Positions 1 to 5,307 of a stretch of 10,190 nt of DNA are shown here, piece by piece. Where the stretch lies: positions 1-10,190 of the forward strand of contig DAOVQG010000172.1 of NCBI GenBank assembly GCA_030628805.1. Direction: 5' to 3'. Source of the DNA: JAGMDK01 sp023128695. GTDB lineage: Bacteria; Planctomycetota; Phycisphaerae; UBA1845; Fen-1342. A model generated the notes under the pieces. It had not been told where the DNA came from, did no database searches, and worked only from the letters and a program-made list of their open reading frames with translations. Position 1 is the stretch's first letter. The number at the start of each line of letters is the position of its first letter. The position numbers and the translations under genes are program-made.

Positions 1-67
1 CCCGCGCGGCCGTTCGCGACGCATTATAGTACTCTCCTGCGACACACCGCGCGGGCTGAAGCCCGCG
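1..67. repeat. Palindromic intergenic element at window edge
   Basis: Bases 1-9 (cccgcgcgg) are the exact reverse complement of 47-55. Bases 50-67 form a near-continuous palindrome centred on GA, with GCGGGCT and AGCCCGC as arms. The element may extend beyond the window start. Palindromes of the GCGGGCT/AGCCCGC kind are, from general knowledge, frequent in planctomycete intergenic DNA. No gene is supported here. Confidence 0.55.
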
Positions 68-87
68 GCTCTTCGGTGGACGCCGGC

Positions 88-255
88 GGATCGCTCGTAG
101 AGGTCTACGCGGGACTCGCGGGACACCACGGAGCGGTCGGGCACCTCCCCGGATCGTCCGGGGGACTTTACGGATCGGCAGGGGAACTTCCCGGATCGCT
201 CGGGGAACTCTCGGGATCATCCGGGAACGCCCACGGGCGGCTCGGCCAGACCCGC
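88..255. repeat. Degenerate 21-bp tandem repeat array
   Basis: Reading in steps of 21 gives units at 88, 109, 130, 151, 172, 193, 214 and, weakly, 235. Most begin GGATC or a close variant and continue with a TCGGGGAAC-like core. The clearest block is 151-234 (four units). The plus-strand frame through the array stays open and reads as a Gly-rich seven-residue repeat (GSxGxLx). It has no convincing start signal or conserved domain, so I call a diverged repeat, not a gene. From 256 to 465 I see no further feature. Confidence 0.6.
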
Positions 256-465
256 AGACGACGCGTGCAGGCGGGGGAACACGCCACCGGTGTCCGAAAC
301 TCGTTGACACCGCCCACTCGCCGCGGCGATAATGCGGGCCGGACGCTGCCGTGGCGGTCAACTCGCACAGGGGCAAGCTGTTATGGCCAACGACGATATC
401 CCGAGCCCGAACGCCCAGTTCGACACCCGGCGGAACAACTTCCACGTACGTCAACGGAGGTGTGG

Positions 466-553
466 CATGGCCACGTCTTCGTGGCCATGATATGTTGCAG
501 TGCGTGTAACATGCCCACGCAAGCGTGGAGCATGCCACCCGCCGAAAGCGGGT
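466..553. repeat. Three consecutive stem-loops upstream of the AlbA_2 gene
   Basis: Stem-loop 1 pairs 466-475 with 480-489 (10 bp perfect, TCTT loop). Stem-loop 2 is two-tiered: 510-514 with 530-534 and 515-520 with 523-528, around AA. Stem-loop 3 pairs 537-542 (acccgc) with 548-553 (gcgggt), loop CGAAA. They lie directly before the coding region at 592. They could be mobile palindromic repeats, a terminator for an unseen upstream unit, or leader structures. Confidence 0.65.
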
Positions 554-591
554 ATATCAGGAAACCATATAAATAGAAGTTGGCCTCAGAG

Positions 592-1521
592 ATGAAGAAT
601 CACATCCAAAGAGCACTGACTGCCAAGCGAGAGTCGAAGTATGTCGACTTCAAGGTCAGTCTGGACTTCTCAGAACCCCACGCATGGTGTGAGATCGTGA
701 AAGACATCATTGCCATGGCGAACTCCGGTGGCGGTGTTCTTCTCATCGGTCTGGACAACAAGGGCAACCCAACGGGTTTCGACCCCACGCCGGTTCTCGA
801 CGTGGATGAAGCTGTAATGACCGATCGAATCCAGAAGTACACCGGTGTGCAGTTCGACGCTTTCACAATTTCAGAAGAGGCCAAATCAGGCAATCGCCTT
901 GCGGCGATTCTTGTTGAAGGGGGCTCCATTCCGATCGTTTTTACTAAGCCTGGTACATACGCAGTCAGCGACAAGAAGCAGAAGACCGCATTCTCCGCTG
1001 GCACTGTGTACTTTCGTCACGGCGCAAAGAGCGAACCTGGTGATACAAACGACCTTCGCAAGGTCGTTGAGAGACAGCTTGAGTCCATAAGACAATCATG
1101 GCTCCAAGGTATGCGCAAAGTCGTCAAAGCCCCTCCGGGGAGCCAAATCTACACATTACCGTCCGGTGTTGAGGTGCGTGAGTTTGCATCTTCAGATGCT
1201 CGGGCTATCCGGATCGTCGACGATCCGGATGCCCCTGCGTATCGCAAGCTTGATTACGATCTTACGCATCCGTTTCGTCAAAAGGAAACGATTGCGGAAA
1301 TCAACAGGGGCTTGGCAGACAGAACGACCATCAACTCCTTTGATATCCAGTGCATCAACCGTGTGTATAAGGTCTGGGATGAAGATAAGTTCTGCCACTG
1401 TCCCCGGTATTCCTCCCCCCAGTATTCACGAGAGTACGTCGCTTGGGTAATCAGTCAGTATCAGCAGGATAGCGAGTTCTTCCAGAAGACCAGAGAGACA
1501 GACTACGAACAAAGACACTAG
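592..1521 (+). CDS. AlbA_2 (Schlafen-type) putative nucleic-acid-binding protein
   Basis: A 309-residue protein. Its N-terminal half matches the AlbA_2 pattern: an ESKYVDFK start near residue 14, then AMANSGGGVLLIGLD at about 41-55, corresponding to the family's FANxxGGxxxxGV core. A GTVYFRHGAKSEPG segment near 137-150 closes the domain. AlbA_2 domains occur in DNA-binding regulators and in some defence proteins. The C-terminal part (about 222-309) contains THPFRQKETIAEINR and NSFDIQCINRVY, which looks like a helix-turn-helix-like module also seen in other proteins of this kind, but I cannot name it. It stands alone, with no visible partner gene. Sampled lines are 45-50% GC against 75-78% in sampled neighbouring genes, suggesting transfer. 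Start: ATG 592 was chosen; an in-frame TTG lies at 580. Neither has a clear ribosome binding site. Confidence 0.8.
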   Translation: MKNHIQRALTAKRESKYVDFKVSLDFSEPHAWCEIVKDIIAMANSGGGVLLIGLDNKGNPTGFDPTPVLDVDEAVMTDRIQKYTGVQFDAFTISEEAKSGNRLAAILVEGGSIPIVFTKPGTYAVSDKKQKTAFSAGTVYFRHGAKSEPGDTNDLRKVVERQLESIRQSWLQGMRKVVKAPPGSQIYTLPSGVEVREFASSDARAIRIVDDPDAPAYRKLDYDLTHPFRQKETIAEINRGLADRTTINSFDIQCINRVYKVWDEDKFCHCPRYSSPQYSREYVAWVISQYQQDSEFFQKTRETDYEQRH

Positions 1522-1546
1522 AGGCAAACAAATGCATGGACATCTA

Positions 1547-1578
1547 CAAATCAACCCGCGCGAACGCGGGTTGATTTG
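1547..1578 (+). terminator. Perfect 14-bp stem-loop after the AlbA_2 gene
   Basis: Bases 1547-1560 (caaatcaacccgcg) are exactly complementary to 1565-1578, with a four-base CGAA loop, 25 bases after the stop codon. There is no T tract after the stem, so intrinsic termination is not proven. It may instead be a palindromic repeat or an mRNA 3'-end stabiliser. Confidence 0.5.
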
Positions 1579-1850
1579 AGGGTAATCCGCGACGTTGAAT
1601 AGCGAATTGAGAATGCGCCAGCGGAGTATTCTGAGAGCACTTGGCCTGAGCGCGGCGGCGGGCACGATCTTCTGCTGCCGATAGGTCTTCCCGGATTGAC
1701 TGGCGTTGACACGAATTGGCCGTCATATTCGCGTCCCCCACCGCTAAAGCGATGGGCCACCCAACCACATCTTATCCATCAATGTACTTGTCACGGAGCA
1801 TTAGGTTCCTCCGCGCGTCCAACCAGACACGGTCGGAATGACACATTGCC
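1579..1850. other. Gene-free spacer
   Basis: This lies between two convergent genes. The only structure I see is a near-palindrome at 1738-1755: ccaccgct and agcgatgg around AA, with one mismatched pair. Short open frames on both strands overlap each other and show no domain or start signal. No tRNA fold was found by eye. Confidence 0.5.
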
Positions 1851-2846
1851 CTACTGTCGCCGGGCGACGACGAAGTCGGCCATGGTACTTAGGCTGTCGC
1901 GGGCTTCGGAGGGCGGCAATTCCGCCAATGTCGCGCGGGCGAGTTCGATGTGCTCGGCGGCGGCGGCCTGGGCGTATGCGATGCTGTCCGAGTTCTGGAG
2001 CAGAGCGGCGATCTCGCGGCGGCGCTGCCGGTCGTCACCCCGCAGAATCGACAGCAGGCGTCGTCTTTGGTCCGCCGTTGACTCGCGTAAATAGTGGATC
2101 AACGGCAGCGTCAGCTCGCCCTCGTACACGTCGCGGCCCAATGATTTGCCGACTTCCGACTCGTCGCCGGTCAGGTCCAGCAGATCGTCGACGATCTGGA
2201 ACGCCACCCCCAGGGAATTGCCGAACGTGCGCAGCCGGCGGATCGTTTCCCGGTCGGCGCCGGCGGACCACGCCCCGAGCTGGCAGCAGGCCTCGAGCAG
2301 CGCGGCGGTCTTGCGGCTAATGATGTCGAGGTACTCGTCCTCGGCCAGCTCGAAGTTGCCGCGGTTGGTAACTTGCATCATCTCGCCCTCGCAAACCGTG
2401 ATCGCGGTCCGGCCGATCAGCCGCGAGGCGAATTGCGAGTCGAGGCTGCTGCACAGGTGGAAGGCATGGCTGTACAGAAAATCCCCCATCAGCACGGCCC
2501 GCTCGTTGCCCCACAGCCGGTTGACCGTCGCCGCCCGCCGGCGGATGTCGGCCTCGTCCAGGACGTCGTCATGTACCAGCGTGGCGATGTGTACAAGTTC
2601 GACCACCGCGGCCAGAACGTGGTGATCGGGCCGCAACTCGCCGCACGCCTTGCCCGTCAACAGGAGCAACGCCGGACGGAGCAGCTTGCCGTGGAACTGG
2701 CTGACGTGGCGGCAGAGGTCGCTGATCCGCGTCTGGTCACTGATCAGCTCGTCGGCAAGGATGCGTTGGCTTTGTTTGAGATCGTCCGCGATCGGAGCAT
2801 AAAGCTCCGCCAGAGGGACAATTCCCGACTGCCCAGCGATGCGCAC
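1851..2846 (-). CDS. Long-chain all-trans polyprenyl diphosphate synthase
   Basis: Condenses isopentenyl diphosphate with an allylic diphosphate to make a long prenyl chain, probably for the quinone tail. The 331-residue protein has the whole prenyltransferase set: GKLLRP at about 53-58, the first aspartate-rich motif DDVLD at 93-97 followed by RRR, KTA at about 179, and the second motif DDLLD at 220-224 within FQIVDD. IATLVHDD before the first motif resembles long-chain enzymes of the IspB type; the exact length cannot be read, and six units would fit the menaquinone-6 known in planctomycetes. Start: GTG 2846 has a good GGAG at 2854-2857, seven bases away, and gives the family's usual length. 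An ATG at 2894 would add 16 non-conserved-looking residues and has a weaker site. Confidence 0.93.
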   Translation of the reverse strand: MRIAGQSGIVPLAELYAPIADDLKQSQRILADELISDQTRISDLCRHVSQFHGKLLRPALLLLTGKACGELRPDHHVLAAVVELVHIATLVHDDVLDEADIRRRAATVNRLWGNERAVLMGDFLYSHAFHLCSSLDSQFASRLIGRTAITVCEGEMMQVTNRGNFELAEDEYLDIISRKTAALLEACCQLGAWSAGADRETIRRLRTFGNSLGVAFQIVDDLLDLTGDESEVGKSLGRDVYEGELTLPLIHYLRESTADQRRRLLSILRGDDRQRRREIAALLQNSDSIAYAQAAAAEHIELARATLAELPPSEARDSLSTMADFVVARRQ

Positions 2847-2853
2847 AGAACAT

Positions 2854-2857
2854 CTCC
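2854..2857 (-). promoter_or_regulatory. Ribosome binding site deciding the prenyl synthase start
   Basis: GGAG on the minus strand, seven bases before GTG 2846. It favours that codon over the upstream in-frame ATG at 2894. Confidence 0.55.
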
Positions 2858-2983
2858 AATCCGAAAGATTTGCTTCTCCGGTCGAGTCTCGCATCTCGGC
2901 GGGCCACTGTCCAGTTCACCCTGAATGTTTCATAATGATTGAAAACCGGCCCGTGCCAGCGTCGCGATCGAGGGAGTCGAAAT

Positions 2984-3098
2984 GGGAGGGCGAGGCTCCC
3001 GCCGAGCCGTATGTTCGATTACATTCGAGCCGCGGCTCGGCGGGAGCCTCGCCCTCCCGGCGGGAGCCTCGCCCTCCCGGCGGGGGCCTCGCCCTCCC
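2984..3098. repeat. 26-bp inverted repeat continuing into a 20-bp tandem repeat
   Basis: Bases 2984-3009 are the perfect reverse complement of 3033-3058, separated by 23 bases. The right arm is also the first of three tandem 20-bp units: 3039-3058, 3059-3078 and 3079-3098, the last with one substitution. Each unit has a small internal hairpin (gggag/ctccc). The plus strand translates by chance to GEAPAEP and SAGASPSR, strings common in spurious planctomycete ORFs, so this is a known kind of dispersed repeat. The rest of the gap (2895-3162) shows no gene. Confidence 0.85.
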
Positions 3099-3162
3099 GA
3101 GGGGCGCCAGATGTTTTCTGAAACACCACTAATAGCAGATTATGCTCGTTAGGGCGTTGGGA

Positions 3163-3609
3163 TCAGTCGGCCGAAAGCCGGCGGAGGACCTCGTCGCGGC
3201 ATTTTTTGTGGCTGATGCCGAGGGTCGTCAACGCTTGTTGGGCGGTGCTTTGCTTGTCGTGATAGAGGGCCAGGAGCAGGTGGGCGCTGCCGATGAGCTT
3301 GGCTTCGAGCTGCTCGGCGATGTCCATCGCACGCTCGATCACGTCGCGGTAATGTGGGCTGCCGGGCAGGCGGCCGAGGACCCAGGTGTCTTCCTTGGAG
3401 CGTTGGACGAGTTCGTCGATGGTCACGCGAGCCTGGAGTTCGTCCACCCCGAGCTTGTTGAGGACGCGGGCCCCGAGACTGTTGTCGTGACGCAGGATGG
3501 CCAGCAGAATGTGCTCGGTGCCGACGTACTCGAGCTCGTATTCATGGGCGATGTCGTTGGACAGTTTGATGATCGCCCGGCTGTCCTCGTCCAAACGTCT
3601 AAGGGGCAT
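3163..3609 (-). CDS. Stand-alone double Clp N-domain protein (ClpC N-like)
   Basis: A 148-residue protein consisting only of two Clp N repeats, about residues 5-70 and 82-145. Each carries the family core: VGTEHILLAIL at 29-39 and GSAHLLLALY at 107-116. There is no Walker A/B motif or AAA module, so it cannot be the ATPase itself. In ClpC and ClpA this domain binds adaptors and substrates, so the free form could be an adaptor, decoy or sensor for a ClpC-type machine (inference). It is the last gene of the yggS operon, 11 bases after the preceding stop. The start ATG is preceded by AGGTGG at short spacing. No terminator is evident before the repeat at 2984-3098. Confidence 0.88.
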   Translation of the reverse strand: MPLRRLDEDSRAIIKLSNDIAHEYELEYVGTEHILLAILRHDNSLGARVLNKLGVDELQARVTIDELVQRSKEDTWVLGRLPGSPHYRDVIERAMDIAEQLEAKLIGSAHLLLALYHDKQSTAQQALTTLGISHKKCRDEVLRRLSAD

Positions 3610-3620
3610 GTGGCCACCTT

Positions 3621-4169
3621 TCAGGCAAGCTGCCAGATCTTCTCAATCCATTTATACAGGAGCGAGAGCACGGCGACAAGCGCGGTGAAAATGAGCGTGA
3701 TCTTCAGGAGCCGCAGGCGATGCCGCAGTTCGCGGTCTCGCATTTTCGCCAATTGCTCGTGCAATTCGACGATCTTCCGGTCGATCCGCTGCTCGATTCC
3801 GTCCAGCTTCTGGTCCACGCGGGCCTCGATCTCGTCCAGCTTGGCGGCGACGTAGGAATCCGCGGCGCCGCGCAACTGCTCGGTCATCGCGTGCAACATG
3901 CCGACTCGTTTAGTGGCGTTATCCGTGGCCGCGGGAAGGTTGGACTCGTCGTCCGGGCCCGACTCGTCCGACTCTTCGGCCTGCGATTCCAGCAGCCGAC
4001 CCAGCGTGACCGAGACCACGTCCCGCCCGACCTGCCGCAGGCCCGCGTACATTCCACCCAGGAGGGAGCCGCGGCGGCGCCGGCCTGATGCGGGTTGCGG
4101 CTCGCTCGGCGCGGCTTCCGGCGCCTCGGCGGTATCTGGTTGTATCGGCTCGGATTCCGGCATTGTCAC
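3621..4169 (-). CDS. Unknown coiled-coil protein with C-terminal membrane anchor
   Basis: A protein of 182 residues if the GTG at 4169 is used, 180 from ATG 4163; an AGG five bases before the GTG slightly favours it. The N-terminal 35 residues are Pro/Glu/Ala-rich and probably disordered, and an acidic linker lies near 61-80. A helical region follows with three 11-residue periods at 109-119, 120-130 and 131-141, pattern xKLDxIExRVD. One hydrophobic segment at about 157-173 ends in LYKWIEKIW. This suggests a cytoplasmic coiled coil tethered by a C-terminal helix. I do not recognise a named family. It sits between two operon partners at gaps of 6 and 11 bases. Confidence 0.8.
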   Translation of the reverse strand: MTMPESEPIQPDTAEAPEAAPSEPQPASGRRRRGSLLGGMYAGLRQVGRDVVSVTLGRLLESQAEESDESGPDDESNLPAATDNATKRVGMLHAMTEQLRGAADSYVAAKLDEIEARVDQKLDGIEQRIDRKIVELHEQLAKMRDRELRHRLRLLKITLIFTALVAVLSLLYKWIEKIWQLA

Positions 4170-4175
4170 CGTTGC

Positions 4176-4439
4176 CTATAGATGGGTGTGCAACCACCAC
4201 AGCAATACAAGAATCGTGACCCAGAACGCGATTTGAAGCAATTCCCCGGACAGCGGCCGGGCGCGGAAGCTGAGCAGTTGGTATGAAAAATACAGCCGCA
4301 GCAGGCGTTTACGCGGGTCGTCGCCGTGCAGCAACACACCGACGCGCCAGGCAGCCGATGAGATTGAGACCGCATAGTACGCCGCCAGGGCGATGAACAA
4401 GGTGGTACGAAACACGTAGAATGGCTCGATCTCCGGCAT
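4176..4439 (-). CDS. Small two-helix membrane protein of unknown function
   Basis: An 87-residue protein with hydrophobic stretches at about 10-35 and 67-84, and a basic middle (DDPRKRLLRLYFSYQ) between them. It starts nine bases after the yggS stop with a GAGCGGG purine stretch before its ATG, so translation in the same operon is likely. In many bacteria yggS is followed by the membrane protein gene yggT; this gene holds that place, but I do not see YggT sequence features, so the parallel is positional only. Confidence 0.75.
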   Translation of the reverse strand: MPEIEPFYVFRTTLFIALAAYYAVSISSAAWRVGVLLHGDDPRKRLLRLYFSYQLLSFRARPLSGELLQIAFWVTILVLLWWLHTHL

Positions 4440-4448
4440 GTCCCGCTC

Positions 4449-5231
4449 TCAACCACCGCGCGGATCGATGCTCGGCAGATTCTCAAACAGGGCCGACCCG
4501 ACGCGGACGAAGGTCGCGCCCTCCTCGACCGCGACGACGTAGTCCTGACTCATTCCCATCGATAACTGCGTGCACTCCGGTCCGGCCGTTCCGCTTTCGC
4601 GTAACCGCTCCAACAGTTCGCGCAGCCGCACGAAGCAGGGTCGGGACGCCTCGGGGTCCGGATTATAGGGAGCCATGGTCATCAAGCCGCGTAGGCGGAT
4701 GCGCGGGCAGCCGGACACAGCCTGCACCAACGCCTCGACCTGATCCGGCGTGACGCCCTGCTTGCTGGTCTCGCCGCTGACGTTCACCTCGATGAAGGCA
4801 TCGACCATGGCGTCCATGCTCTGGGCTTGATTCTGGATGGTGGTAGCCAGCCGTTCCGAGTCGAGGGAGTGGATGACGCGGCTGTGGGGCAGGAGCAGCT
4901 TGACCTTGTTCCGTTGGAGGTGGCCGATCATGTGCCAGCGCGGGAGTGAGGATGTCGCTTGCGCGGCTGCGTCGGACCAGTCAAGCCGGGCCGGGCCGTA
5001 CGCCTGGGCCCGGGTGACGAGCTGTTGGACGCGGCTCTCGCCGATATCCGTGACGCCCGCGGCCGGCAGTTCCCGCAAAACCTCCGGCGAGACGTACTTG
5101 GTGACGCCCACCAGTCGCACACTATCCGGGTCACGGCCGACCCGCCGGCCGGCATCGGCAATGTTCCGCCGCACGCGGGCGATATTCTCGTGTAAGGTTG
5201 GCTTCCAATCGGGATTGGGCATGGGTCTCAT
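4449..5231 (-). CDS. yggS: YggS-family pyridoxal-phosphate-binding protein (PLPBP)
   Basis: A homeostasis protein that carries pyridoxal 5'-phosphate and has no known catalytic turnover. The 260-residue sequence shows the alanine-racemase-type barrel motifs: VGVTKYVSPE with the PLP lysine at K45, IGESRVQQL, RWHMIGHLQRNKV, HSLDS, EVNVSGETSKQG, RGLMTMAP, and LSMGMSQDYVVAVEEGATFVRVGSALF near the end. It is somewhat longer than the common 225-235 residues, through the N-terminus and an insertion near DWSDAAAQATSS. The start may be ATG 5231 or ATG 5222; the sequence does not decide. It is the first gene of a four-gene operon and diverges from the cyclase gene. The motif usually reading GENR has Ser in place of Asn. 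Confidence 0.95.
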   Translation of the reverse strand: MRPMPNPDWKPTLHENIARVRRNIADAGRRVGRDPDSVRLVGVTKYVSPEVLRELPAAGVTDIGESRVQQLVTRAQAYGPARLDWSDAAAQATSSLPRWHMIGHLQRNKVKLLLPHSRVIHSLDSERLATTIQNQAQSMDAMVDAFIEVNVSGETSKQGVTPDQVEALVQAVSGCPRIRLRGLMTMAPYNPDPEASRPCFVRLRELLERLRESGTAGPECTQLSMGMSQDYVVAVEEGATFVRVGSALFENLPSIDPRGG

Positions 5232-5269
5232 TCCGTTGACAGAATCCGGCGTTCCACGGCTCCGGCGAG

Positions 5270-5298
5270 TGGAGCCCCACGGGCCCCCATTCTATACT
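5270..5298 (+). promoter_or_regulatory. Candidate promoter of the cyclase operon
   Basis: TATACT at 5293-5298 is a good -10 box (one base from consensus), with a weak TGGAGC at 5270-5275 seventeen bases upstream. The expected start of transcription is near 5305, about three bases before ATG 5308, and no Shine-Dalgarno sequence precedes that ATG, so a leaderless mRNA is possible. On the other strand ATTCTA at 5289-5294 reads TAGAAT, a possible overlapping -10 for yggS. Confidence 0.45.
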
Positions 5299-5307
5299 GT
5301 GCTCACG

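Noticed and set aside
76..576. Open frame of 166 residues on the plus strand
   Set aside because: It is built from the 21-bp repeat and the stem-loop block, has no domain and no convincing start signal, and its end runs through palindromes.
2839..3132. Short plus-strand open frames reading GEAPAEP and SAGASPSR
   Set aside because: They are translations of the inverted and tandem repeat at 2984-3098 and of the antisense end of the prenyl synthase gene.
3600..4088. Plus-strand open frames opposite the coiled-coil gene
   Set aside because: They mirror the minus-strand genes, which have clear family sequence, ribosome binding sites and operon spacing.
5236..5241. TTGACA as the -35 box of the cyclase gene
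   Set aside because: No -10-like sequence lies at the proper distance; the good TATACT is 51 bases downstream.
4837..5307. Upstream extension of the cyclase open frame
   Set aside because: It lies antisense to yggS and has no cyclase-family sequence; the first membrane helix begins only after ATG 5308.
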